The translations under genes were made by a program, and so were the position numbers. Below, in pieces: positions 14,502 to 22,204 of a DNA stretch of 41,457 nt. The notes under the pieces are model-generated. The model did not search any database and was not told the origin of the DNA. It saw only the letters and a list, made by a program, of their open reading frames with translations. The stretch lies in contig NZ_BOON01000067.1 in NCBI RefSeq assembly GCF_016863255.1, forward strand, positions 1-41,457. The letters run 5' to 3'. Position 1 is the stretch's first letter. Every line of letters starts with the position of its first letter. The DNA comes from Planosporangium mesophilum (GTDB lineage: Bacteria > Actinomycetota > Actinomycetes > Mycobacteriales > Micromonosporaceae).

Positions 14502-15943
14502 TCCACCACCTCTTCCAACCGCCGACACAGCAGGTCAGCCCAGACATGCGGGGTTGCGACGCGACCGTCGAGCAGCGCGACGGGCACCCCCAGTTGCAGG
14601 ACGGTAGCCGGGTCGCTCGTTGCCGCGCAGGCATACGCCGCGATAGCATCCACATGGCCGATATCGGCTAGTCGGCGCGCGCTATCCGCAGTCTTGCCTG
14701 TGGCGTTGACCACACCCCACACCGCGGCGGCGTCACAGCTCTCCACGATCGAGCGGGCCCATTCGGTACCGATGCCGCCGGCCGGCATGTCGACCACGAC
14801 GACGATCGGCGCGTCCGCGACGCGGCGCAGCTTGGCGATCCGCTTGACCGCGTGCTCCGGACCGGTCAGTCGCCGGCTCGGGTGGATACCGGTACCCGCG
14901 CAGCTGGCGGCGGCGAGCACGACGCGGGCCGGGGCCAGGCGCAGCGACTCGCTGACCGTACGGGCCACCGCCAGCGCGTCGCGCAGCTCACCGGCGATCA
15001 CGAGGACCTCACCGGCGCGTGACGGCGGCTTCGGCGCCTCGGGCAGGAGCTTGAGGACCTTGACGATCGCCCGGTACGAGTCGGCGCCGGTCACCCGTTC
15101 GCCCAGCTGCTCCGGCAGGCCCAGGTGGGACAGCACGGTCTTCAGCGGAGCGTCGGCGGGCAGCCGGACAGGCTGGTAGCGCGGGATCAGCGGGGCGTCC
15201 GGGGTGTCGGCCTCCTGGCCGGCGACGCTCGCGGTCGGAGCCACCGCAGCTTGAGCGGCGGCGTGGCCGGCGGCCGGCGGTGCCGGTGCGGCCTTCGGCG
15301 GCGTCGGTGTTGCGGCCGGGGGAGCGACGACCACGGGCGGCCGCTCCGCGGCCGTCGGCGTGGTGGGCGCGGGCATCACGGTGGTACCACCCGTCACGAC
15401 CGGGACCCTCCAGCCCGGCGCCCCGAAGCCGGACAGCACCTCGGCGAATGCGTTCGGGTTGGCGCTCGGCTCGGTCGTGGTGCCGGTCGGGCCGGCTGTG
15501 GTCGTGGTGCCGGTCGGGCCGGCTGTGGCCGTGGTGCCGGCCGGGCCGGCTGTGGCCGTGGTGCCGGCCGAGCCGGCTGTGGTCGTGGTGCCGGCCGAGC
15601 CGGCTGTGGCGGCGTCCGGGGTGCCCGACTCGTCCGCGCCGAGGTGCGGCAGCAGTTGGCGCTCCTGCGCCTCGACGAGGGCGATCAGCGCGTCGGCCGG
15701 GCTGCCGGCGGCACCGGCGGCGGCAGCCGGGGCGGCCTTGACCGCCGGAGCGGCCGTGCCGGTCTCCGCGGAGTCGGCCACCTCGATGGTCAGCTCGTAC
15801 CGTTCGCGGCTGAACAGGCCGGTCAGACCGGTCGGGCGAACCCGGTCGGCGGCGACGATGCGCGCCGCCGGACCGTGCTCGGCGCGGACCTGTGCCAGCA
15901 GTTCCTGGATGTCGCCACCCTCAAGCAGCAATCGAGTAGGCAC
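14498..15943 (-). CDS. FlhF-like protein lacking the P-loop
   Basis: 481 residues from GTG 15943, overlapping the end of flhA by 23 nt. Residues 1-55 (DIQELLAQVRAEHGPAARIV, then GLTGLFSRERYELTIEV) match the N-terminal B domain of the SRP-type GTPase FlhF. A long Ala/Thr/Pro linker (about 60-245) includes five 9-residue repeats. The C-terminal third (about 255-480) keeps the strand/helix pattern of the FlhF N-G domains, but where GxTGxGKTT should be it reads VLVIAGELRDALAVA, and the DTAGR-like motif is VVDMPAGG. GTP binding is therefore unlikely. It sits at the flhA-flhF position seen in other bacteria. No FlhG/MinD-like partner is present. Confidence 0.7.
   Translation of the reverse strand: MPTRLLLEGGDIQELLAQVRAEHGPAARIVAADRVRPTGLTGLFSRERYELTIEVADSAETGTAAPAVKAAPAAAAGAAGSPADALIALVEAQERQLLPHLGADESGTPDAATAGSAGTTTTAGSAGTTATAGPAGTTATAGPTGTTTTAGPTGTTTEPSANPNAFAEVLSGFGAPGWRVPVVTGGTTVMPAPTTPTAAERPPVVVAPPAATPTPPKAAPAPPAAGHAAAQAAVAPTASVAGQEADTPDAPLIPRYQPVRLPADAPLKTVLSHLGLPEQLGERVTGADSYRAIVKVLKLLPEAPKPPSRAGEVLVIAGELRDALAVARTVSESLRLAPARVVLAAASCAGTGIHPSRRLTGPEHAVKRIAKLRRVADAPIVVVVDMPAGGIGTEWARSIVESCDAAAVWGVVNATGKTADSARRLADIGHVDAIAAYACAATSDPATVLQLGVPVALLDGRVATPHVWADLLCRRLEEVVE
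15474..15608 (-). repeat. 27-bp tandem repeat inside the FlhF-like gene
   Basis: Five contiguous 27-bp units (15474, 15501, 15528, 15555, 15582), differing at a few bases, encoding Thr/Ala/Gly/Pro nonapeptides such as AGPTGTTTT on the minus strand. Confidence 0.9.
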
Positions 15944-17960
15944 CGTTCACCACTCCCACGGTTTCGACGCGCAGCGCGCTCTGGGCGATCTCGGAGTACG
16001 ACAGGACGGGCAGCCGGGGTACGGCCATCTGGAGCAGGCGCCGCAGCGCCAGGCGCAGTTGGGGCGAGCAGACGACCACCGGGCTGAGGCCCCGCTGCTC
16101 GGCGGTCTCGCACAGTTGGGTCAGCTCCGCCACCATGATCTCCGCCCGGCCGGTGTCGACCAGCAGTTGCAGGCCGGCCTCGGTGGGGCGCAGCGACTCG
16201 AGCAGCGACTGCTCCAGGCGCGGGTCCAGGGTGACGACGGTGAGCGCGCCGTCGGTGGCGTACCGGGCGGAGATGGCCGGGCCGAGGGCGGCGCGGGCCG
16301 CCTCCAGCAGCGAGTCGTGGTCGGTGGCGCTCTTCGCGGTCAGCGAGAGGGACTCGAAGATGCGTACCAGGTCGCGGACCGGTACGTCCTCGTCCAGCAG
16401 CCCCTGCAGCACCCGCTGTACCTGGCCGAGGCTGAGCAGGGCCGGGGTCAGCTCCTCGACGACGACCGGGTGGGTCTGCTTGACGACCTCGGTGAGCGCC
16501 CGCACGTCCTCGCGGCCGAGCAGGCGGCTGGCGTTGGCCCGTACCACCTCGGCCAGGTGCGTGATGATGACCGAGGCCCGGTCCACCACGGTCGCGCCGG
16601 ACAGGTCGGCCTGGTGGCGCAGTTCGGCCGGTACCCACTTGCCGGCAAGGCCGAAGACCGGCTCGACGCCGGCGCGGCCGGGCAGGAAGTCCAGGTTCTC
16701 GCCGATCGCGAGGACGGTGCCGGGTGGCGCCTGGCCCTGGGCGACGTCCACCCCGCTGATGCGGATGGCGTACGTCGACAGCGGCAGGTCCAGGTCGTCG
16801 CGGGTACGCACCGGCGGCATCACGATGCCCAGGTCGAGGGCGACCTTGCGGCGCAGTGACCGTACCCGGTCCAGGAGGTCGCCGCCGGCACCGTCGACGA
16901 GGTCGACGAGGTCGGGGGAGAGCGCCAGCTCGAGCGGGTCGACGCGCATCTCGCCCAGCAGCGACTCGGTCGGGTCGGCCGGCGCCGGGGCGTTCGCGTC
17001 CGCCTCGGCCGCCTCCCCGGCGGGCGAGGAGGGCATCCGCTGCGCGACGAACAGCGCGGCGCCGCCGATCAGCAGGAACGGGAGCTTGGGCAGGCCCGGG
17101 ATGAGGCACAGCACCAGGGCGGCACCGCCGGCGATCCGTAACGCGACCCGGTGCTGGCCGAGCTGCTTGATCACGCTCGAGCCCATGTCGCCCTCGGTGG
17201 CCGAGCGGGTCACGATGAGGCCGGTCGCCACCGACAGCAGCAGCGCCGGGATCTGCGAGACGAGGCCGTCGCCGACGCTCAGCAGGCTGTACTTCTGGAT
17301 GGCCTCGACGGGAGACATGCCCTTCTGGACCATGCCGACGACGAAGCCGCCGATGAGGTTGATCAGGGTAATGACGATGGCGGCGATCGCGTCGCCCTTG
17401 ACGAACTTGGAGGCGCCGTCCATCGCGCCGTAGAAGTCCGCCTCGGCGGCCACCTCGGCGCGGCGCCTGCGCGCCTCCACCTCGTCCATCAGGCCCGCGT
17501 TGAGGTCGGCGTCGATCGCCATCTGCTTACCCGGCATGGCGTCGAGGGTGAAGCGGGCGCCGACCTCGGCGACCCGCTCCGCGCCCTTCGTGATCACGAG
17601 GAACTGGATCACGATCAGGATGGTGAAGATGACCAGACCGATCACGAGCTGGCCGCCGACCACGAAGTGGCCGAACGCGTCGATGACGTTGCCTGCGAAG
17701 CCGTCCATGAGGACCAGGCGGGTGGCGCTGATGTTGAGCGCGAGCCGGAACAGCGTCATGACCAGCAGCAGCGAGGGGAACGTGGAGAAGTCCAGCGGAC
17801 GCTTCACGTACATGCTGGTCAGCACGACCACCAGCGCGCCGACGATGTTCAGGGCGATGAACAGGTCGATCAGGAAGGTGGGCAGCGGCACGACCATCAT
17901 CACGATGATCAGTACGACACCCAGGGGGACGGCGAACTGGCTCAACCGGCGACCGGACAC
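15921..17960 (-). CDS. flhA: Flagellar export gate protein FlhA
   Basis: 679 residues from GTG 17960 (AGAGGG upstream). The N-terminal half has about eight membrane helices and the FHIPEP-family signatures: LFRLALNISATRLVL near residue 70, and a cytoplasmic loop with VAEVGARFTLDAMPGKQMAIDADLNAG near 135-160. The C-terminal half is the cytoplasmic nonamer-ring domain that receives substrates and chaperones. Length is normal. It is the first gene of a four-gene minus operon starting at a flagellar-type promoter (18035-18060). Confidence 0.97.
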   Translation of the reverse strand: MSGRRLSQFAVPLGVVLIIVMMVVPLPTFLIDLFIALNIVGALVVVLTSMYVKRPLDFSTFPSLLLVMTLFRLALNISATRLVLMDGFAGNVIDAFGHFVVGGQLVIGLVIFTILIVIQFLVITKGAERVAEVGARFTLDAMPGKQMAIDADLNAGLMDEVEARRRRAEVAAEADFYGAMDGASKFVKGDAIAAIVITLINLIGGFVVGMVQKGMSPVEAIQKYSLLSVGDGLVSQIPALLLSVATGLIVTRSATEGDMGSSVIKQLGQHRVALRIAGGAALVLCLIPGLPKLPFLLIGGAALFVAQRMPSSPAGEAAEADANAPAPADPTESLLGEMRVDPLELALSPDLVDLVDGAGGDLLDRVRSLRRKVALDLGIVMPPVRTRDDLDLPLSTYAIRISGVDVAQGQAPPGTVLAIGENLDFLPGRAGVEPVFGLAGKWVPAELRHQADLSGATVVDRASVIITHLAEVVRANASRLLGREDVRALTEVVKQTHPVVVEELTPALLSLGQVQRVLQGLLDEDVPVRDLVRIFESLSLTAKSATDHDSLLEAARAALGPAISARYATDGALTVVTLDPRLEQSLLESLRPTEAGLQLLVDTGRAEIMVAELTQLCETAEQRGLSPVVVCSPQLRLALRRLLQMAVPRLPVLSYSEIAQSALRVETVGVVNGAYSIAA

Positions 17961-18034
17961 GAGACCCTCTACTGTCGGGGATAGCTATCAAGCCCGTTCC
18001 GTGGCCGTACCTTTGCCCTCCTGGCAGCCGACAC

Positions 18035-18060
18035 ATCGGCCCTGTGGTCCGTCGGGTGAG
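18035..18060 (-). promoter_or_regulatory. Flagellar-type promoter of the flhA operon
   Basis: On the minus strand: CTCA (18060-18057), 16 nt, GCCGAT (18040-18035). The leader to the flhA start is about 65 nt. Its -35 element faces that of the EAL-HDOD promoter 9 nt away. Confidence 0.8.
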
Positions 18061-18069
18061 GGTTTTTCC

Positions 18070-18095
18070 CTCAGTACCTGCCGGCGGATGCCGAT
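18070..18095 (+). promoter_or_regulatory. Flagellar-type promoter of the EAL-HDOD gene
   Basis: CTCA (18070-18073), 16 nt, GCCGAT (18090-18095), then 9 nt to the GTG start. This spacing would put the transcription start at or next to the GTG, i.e. a leaderless mRNA. Confidence 0.8.
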
Positions 18096-18104
18096 CGACG
18101 CTTC

Positions 18105-19385
18105 GTGTCAACGACATCGGAACCGCAGCCCGGACAGATCGTTCACGTCGGTCGTCAGCCGCTGTACAACCCCGCTGGCGACGTCGTCGGGTACGAGCTG
18201 CTCTTCCGCGGCGCCGGTACCGAGGTGGCGGCGTCGCGGCGCAACGCGTACGCCACCAGTCAGGTGATCGTGAACGCCTTCACCGAGTTCGGCCTGCCCG
18301 AACTGGTCGGCGACCACATGTGTTTCATCAACCTGACGCGCGAGTTCATCGTCGGTGAGTTGGCGCTGCCGTTCGAGCCCGGCCGGGTCGTCCTGGAGAT
18401 CCTCGAGTCGGTCGAGATGGACGACGAGGTGATCGCGGGGGTCTCCCGCCTGGTGGAGCAGGGGTACCCGATCGCGCTGGACGACTTCGTCTTCGGGCTC
18501 GGCCACGAGCGGCTGCTGGGCCTCGCCTCGTACGTGAAGATCGACGTGCTCGACGGCGACGAGGATCGCATCACCTCGGTCGTGCGGGCCTGCCGGAAGT
18601 ACCCGGACATCAAGCTGGTCGCCGAGAAGGTGGAGACCACCGAGCACATCATGCTGGCCCATGAGCTCGGGTTCGAGCTGCTCCAGGGGTACGCGCTGAG
18701 CCGCACCCAGGTGGTGTCGATCGCCACCCTGGCGCCGTCGCGGCTGCGCCGGCTGGAACTGCTGGGCGCGCTGACCGGGCCCGAGGCCGACGTCGACCAC
18801 ATCGTGTCGATCGTGACCAGCGACCCGGCGTTGACGTTCCGGGTACTGCGGGCGACGAACGCCGCCTCGGGCGGCCTGAACCGTCGCGTCTCGTCGGTGC
18901 ACCAGGCGGTCGTCATGCTCGGCGGCCAGCGAATCCGGGAGTGGGTGACGCTGATGCTGGTCTCGGACATCGCCGAGGCGAGCGACGCGCACCTGTCGAC
19001 CGCGATGGCCCGGGCGCGGCTGTGCCAGACGATCGCCAGCCGGCTCGACGCCTCCGCCGACTCGGCGTTCATCGCCGGCCTGCTCTGGGGCATCTCCGAC
19101 GTGCTCGGCGTCCCGGTGGTCGACCTGGTCGGCCGGTTACCGCTGGCCGACGACGTGACCGAGGCGCTGGTCAACGGGTCCGGCGGCCTCGGCGAGGTGC
19201 TGTCGCTGGTGCGGGCGTACGAGGGGGCGGACGCCACGGCGCTCAGCCAGCTCAAGGTGTCCCCGGCGGACCTGGCGAAGGCGTACCTGAGCGCGGTGGG
19301 CTGGTCGGTACGGACCGTGCAGGGCGTGCTCGGTCCGCCCGCGTCGCGCCCGGGCGCTTCCGACAACGTTCCGACGCCCGCCTGA
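18105..19385 (+). CDS. EAL-HDOD protein (YuxH/PdeH-type c-di-GMP phosphodiesterase)
   Basis: 426 residues. The N-terminal EAL-type domain (about 10-210) reads ELL instead of EAL, as in the YuxH family, but keeps the metal/catalytic positions: Glu31, Asn76 (FINLT), Glu98, Asp126-Asp127 (LDDF), Lys145 (VKID), Glu in AEKVET and Gln in LQGYAL. The HDOD domain (about 215-410) holds the usual helices, including QAVVMLGGQRIREWV. Family members hydrolyse c-di-GMP or act as signalling adaptors; the retained residues allow activity. GTG 18105 has no ribosome-binding site and lies 9 nt after the -10 hexamer. Codon 345 is a rare TTA. It is monocistronic, ending at the 19429 hairpin. Confidence 0.85.
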   Translation: MSTTSEPQPGQIVHVGRQPLYNPAGDVVGYELLFRGAGTEVAASRRNAYATSQVIVNAFTEFGLPELVGDHMCFINLTREFIVGELALPFEPGRVVLEILESVEMDDEVIAGVSRLVEQGYPIALDDFVFGLGHERLLGLASYVKIDVLDGDEDRITSVVRACRKYPDIKLVAEKVETTEHIMLAHELGFELLQGYALSRTQVVSIATLAPSRLRRLELLGALTGPEADVDHIVSIVTSDPALTFRVLRATNAASGGLNRRVSSVHQAVVMLGGQRIREWVTLMLVSDIAEASDAHLSTAMARARLCQTIASRLDASADSAFIAGLLWGISDVLGVPVVDLVGRLPLADDVTEALVNGSGGLGEVLSLVRAYEGADATALSQLKVSPADLAKAYLSAVGWSVRTVQGVLGPPASRPGASDNVPTPA

Positions 19386-19428
19386 CGCGGAGCCGGTACG
19401 AGGCGTCGCAGCGCGGCACGGAGTGGCG

Positions 19429-19459
19429 AAATGGGCAAAACAGCTCGTTTTGCCCATTT
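19429..19459 (+). terminator. AT-rich hairpin: terminator and/or operator
   Basis: Perfect 12-bp arms (19429-19440 AAATGGGCAAAA and 19448-19459) around a 7-nt loop, 43 nt after the EAL-HDOD stop and followed by ATATCTAGAAT. The base composition stands out from the surrounding GC-rich DNA. It can terminate the EAL-HDOD transcript. It also covers the -35 region of the next operon, so a repressor operator is equally possible. Confidence 0.6.
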
Positions 19460-19464
19460 ATATC

Positions 19465-19470
19465 TAGAAT
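19465..19470 (+). promoter_or_regulatory. -10 element of the sugar-nucleotide operon
   Basis: TAGAAT (19465-19470) is a good housekeeping-type -10. The GTG of the acetyltransferase follows after 7 nt, so transcription would begin at or beside it (leaderless). No convincing -35 is seen, because the inverted repeat occupies that region. No CTCA-GCCGAT motif is present. Confidence 0.5.
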
Positions 19471-19477
19471 AAGCAGC

Positions 19478-20074
19478 GTGACGGCGACAATTTCCCCCTC
19501 CTCCGACGTCGACGAGAGCGTCGAACTCGGAGACGGCACCCGGGTCTGGCACCTGGCACAGGTCCGGGAAGGCGCTCGGCTCGGGTCCGACTGCGTGGTC
19601 GGCCGGGGCGCCTACATCGGACCGGGCGTCGTCATCGGCGACAACGTGAAGATTCAGAACCACGCCCTCGTGTACGAGCCGGCCCGGCTGGCGTCGGGGG
19701 TGTTCGTGGGTCCGGCCGCGGTGCTGACCAACGACCTCCACCCGCGCGCGGTGAACCCGGACGGCAGGCTCAAGGGCGCCGACGACTGGACGTCGGTGGG
19801 AGTCACCGTCGAGTACGGCGCCTCGCTGGGCGCCCGCTCGGTCTGTGTGGCCCCGGTCCGGATCGGCCGCTGGGCCATGGTCGCGGCCGGGGCGGTGGTG
19901 ACCGCCGACGTACCCGACTTCGCGCTGGTCGCCGGCGTTCCCGCGCGCCAGCTGGGCTGGGTGGGGGAGGCGGGCGTCCGGCTGGAGCGCCTCGCCACCG
20001 GGCTTTGGCGGTGTCCCCGGACCGGGGCCACCTACACCGAGGAAGACGGCACGCTACGGGGAGATGCGCAATGA
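19478..20074 (+). CDS. Left-handed beta-helix acetyltransferase (WlbB/WbpD-like)
   Basis: 198 residues from GTG 19478; no ribosome-binding site, start chosen from the adjacent TAGAAT element. Hexapeptide-repeat (LbH) sequence runs from about 25 to 165, with GAYIGPGVVIGDNVKI, TNDLHPRA and MVAAGAVVTADVPD. It resembles the N-acetyltransferases that acetylate the 3-amino group of UDP-2-acetamido-3-amino-2,3-dideoxy-glucuronate. A C-terminal extension CPRTGATYTEEDG is typical of this group. Specificity is inferred from the two following genes. It overlaps the aminotransferase by 4 nt. Confidence 0.8.
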   Translation: MTATISPSSDVDESVELGDGTRVWHLAQVREGARLGSDCVVGRGAYIGPGVVIGDNVKIQNHALVYEPARLASGVFVGPAAVLTNDLHPRAVNPDGRLKGADDWTSVGVTVEYGASLGARSVCVAPVRIGRWAMVAAGAVVTADVPDFALVAGVPARQLGWVGEAGVRLERLATGLWRCPRTGATYTEEDGTLRGDAQ

Positions 20075-21162
20075 CGGCTGTTACTCCGATGATCCCGGCC
20101 GCGCGGCCCATGATCGGCGCCGAGGAGCGCGCCGCGGTGGACCGCGTGATGGCGACCGGGATGCTCGCGCAGGGGCCGGAGGTGGCCGCGTTCGAGACCG
20201 AGTTCTCCGCCGTGGTCGGTGACCGGAGCTGCGTTGCGGTCAACTCGGGTACCAGCGCCCTGCTGCTCGGCCTGCTCGCCGCCGGCATCGGCCCGGGCGA
20301 CGAGGTGATCGTGCCGTCGTTCACGTTCGCCGCCACCGCGAACGCCGTCGTGCTCGCAGGGGCGGAGCCGGTCTTCGTGGACATCGAGCCGGCGCACTTG
20401 TGCATCGACCCCGACGCGGTCCTCGCCGCGATCACGCCCCGCACGGCGGCGGTCATGCCGGTGCACCTGTACGGGCACCCGGCCGCGATGGACCGGCTGG
20501 CGGCGATCGCCGACCGGCACGGGTTGGCCGTGATCGAGGACGCGGCGCAGGCCCACCTGGCGACCTGGGCCGGCCGGCCGGTCGGCACGTTCGGCCAAGT
20601 CGCCGCGTTCAGCTTCTACCCGACGAAGAACATGACCAGCGGCGAGGGCGGCATGGTCGTCTGCGCCGACGAGGACACCGCGCGGCGGGTACGGCTGCTG
20701 CGTAACCAGGGCATGGAGCGCCGGTACCACAACGAGGTCGTCGGCTACAACGTGCGCATGACGGACCTGCACGCCGCCATCGGCCGGGTGCAGTTGCGGC
20801 GGCTGGCCGGCTGGACCGCGACGCGGCAACGCAACGCGGGCCACCTCTCGGCGGCGCTCGCCGAGGTGCCGGGCGTCGGCGTACCCGCGGTGGCGGACCG
20901 GGCGGAGCACGTCTGGCACCAGTACACGATCCGGGTGTCCGACCGGGACACCGTCGCGGACGGGCTGGCCGCCGCCGGCGTCGGCAGCGGGGTGTACTAC
21001 CCGACCCCGGTCCACGAGCTTCCCTCGTACGGGCTGTCGATCGACCTGCCCGAGACCCGGCGGGCCTGCGCCGAGGTGCTGTCCCTGCCGGTGCACCCGG
21101 CGCTGTCCGAAGGCGACCTCGCACACATCGGCGCCGCCGTGGCGAAGGTGATGGGTTCGTGA
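20071..21162 (+). CDS. DegT/DnrJ/EryC1/StrS sugar aminotransferase (WlbC/WbpE-like)
   Basis: 363 residues from ATG 20071. PLP-dependent sugar aminotransferase with SGTSALLLGL (phosphate-binding region), VIEDAAQAH (ring-contact Asp) and catalytic Lys186 in YPTKNMTSGEGG. The family transaminates 3- or 4-keto nucleotide sugars using glutamate. Between a dehydrogenase and an acetyltransferase the order fits the 3-keto step of the UDP-diacetamido-uronate pathway. Overlaps of 4 nt on both sides show one operon. Confidence 0.88.
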   Translation: MTAVTPMIPAARPMIGAEERAAVDRVMATGMLAQGPEVAAFETEFSAVVGDRSCVAVNSGTSALLLGLLAAGIGPGDEVIVPSFTFAATANAVVLAGAEPVFVDIEPAHLCIDPDAVLAAITPRTAAVMPVHLYGHPAAMDRLAAIADRHGLAVIEDAAQAHLATWAGRPVGTFGQVAAFSFYPTKNMTSGEGGMVVCADEDTARRVRLLRNQGMERRYHNEVVGYNVRMTDLHAAIGRVQLRRLAGWTATRQRNAGHLSAALAEVPGVGVPAVADRAEHVWHQYTIRVSDRDTVADGLAAAGVGSGVYYPTPVHELPSYGLSIDLPETRRACAEVLSLPVHPALSEGDLAHIGAAVAKVMGS

Positions 21163-22151
21163 CCGCGCCGCTGCGGGCCGGTCTGGTCGGTCTGGGGATG
21201 ATGGGCCGCCACCACGCCCGGGCACTTCGGGAACTGTCCGATGTGGAACTGGTCGGCGTGGTCGACCCGGGCGGCGACCGGTTCGGGGCCGTCGCCCCGG
21301 AACTGGTCGTGGCGGAGCTGGACGAACTGCTCGCGCGAGGCATCGACCTGTGTGTGGTCGCCACCCCCACCGTCACCCACGAGGCCATCGGTACCCGGTT
21401 GGCGCAGGCCGGGGTCGCGGCCCTCATCGAAAAGCCGCTCGCCCCGGACTCGGCCGCCGCGCAACGCCTGGTGGAGGTCTTCGAGCGGCACGGGGTGCTC
21501 GGCTGCGTGGGCCACATCGAGCGCTACAACCCCGCCCTGCAGAACCTGCGTGCCCGGCTGGCCAACGGTGAGCTCGGTGAGCTGTACCAGATCGTGACGC
21601 GCCGCCAGGGACCGTTCCCGGTGCGCATCGCCGACGTCGGCGTGATCTCCGACCTCGCCACCCACGACATCGACCTCACCGCGTGGGTGACCCGGTCGGC
21701 GTACCGGTCGCTGTCGGCCCGTACCGCCAACCGCAGCGGCCGTCCGCACGAGGACCTGGTCAGCGCGGTCGGCCTGCTCGGCATCGACGTGGTCGCCACC
21801 CACCTGGTGAACTGGCTGTCGCCGTTCAAGGAGCGGGTCACGATCGTCACCGGTGAGCGGGGCTGCTTCATCGCCGACACCCTCATGGCCGACCTGACCT
21901 TCTACGAGAACGGCTCGCAGCCCACGCAGTGGGACACGATCGCCAACTTCCGTGGCGTCTCCGAAGGCAACATGACCCGGTACGCCATCCCCAAGCCGGA
22001 GCCCCTGGCCACCGAGCTGGCCGCGTTCGCGGCCGCCGTACGCGGCGAGGACGCCGACGTGGTCACGCTGCGGGCCGGCCTGGGCACGGTCCGGGTCGCG
22101 GAGGCGATGAAGGAGTCCGCCCGTACCGGCGCGACGGTGGACATCACATAG
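21159..22151 (+). CDS. Gfo/Idh/MocA oxidoreductase (WlbA/WbpB-like)
   Basis: 330 residues from GTG 21159 (GTGA overlap). The NAD-binding start GLVGLGMMGRHHARAL, the family motif EKPLAP near residue 92, and GHIERYNPA near residue 117, the pattern typical of UDP-N-acetyl-glucosaminuronate 3-dehydrogenases, are all present. It would make the 3-keto sugar used by the aminotransferase. The C4 UDP-sugar 6-dehydrogenase and any epimerase are not in the window. It ends the operon, converging on flhB. Confidence 0.85.
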   Translation: MTAPLRAGLVGLGMMGRHHARALRELSDVELVGVVDPGGDRFGAVAPELVVAELDELLARGIDLCVVATPTVTHEAIGTRLAQAGVAALIEKPLAPDSAAAQRLVEVFERHGVLGCVGHIERYNPALQNLRARLANGELGELYQIVTRRQGPFPVRIADVGVISDLATHDIDLTAWVTRSAYRSLSARTANRSGRPHEDLVSAVGLLGIDVVATHLVNWLSPFKERVTIVTGERGCFIADTLMADLTFYENGSQPTQWDTIANFRGVSEGNMTRYAIPKPEPLATELAAFAAAVRGEDADVVTLRAGLGTVRVAEAMKESARTGATVDIT

Positions 22152-22152
22152 T

Positions 22153-22169
22153 CCCCGTCATCACCGGGG
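22153..22169. terminator. Weak hairpin between converging genes
   Basis: CCCCG/CGGGG 5-bp stem with a 7-nt loop, then GTTTG, directly after the oxidoreductase stop. It is a candidate terminator only; the gap to flhB is 53 bp. Confidence 0.3.
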
Positions 22170-22204
22170 GTTTGCGGCGTCACAGCCCCGTAGGCCCTCG
22201 GCGA

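Noticed and set aside
15474-15608. 27-bp repeats resembling a CRISPR or iteron array
   Set aside because: There are no spacers; the units are in frame in the FlhF-like linker.
14498-15943. Calling this gene a functional FlhF GTPase
   Set aside because: P-loop and switch motifs are absent, so only homology, not activity, is supported.
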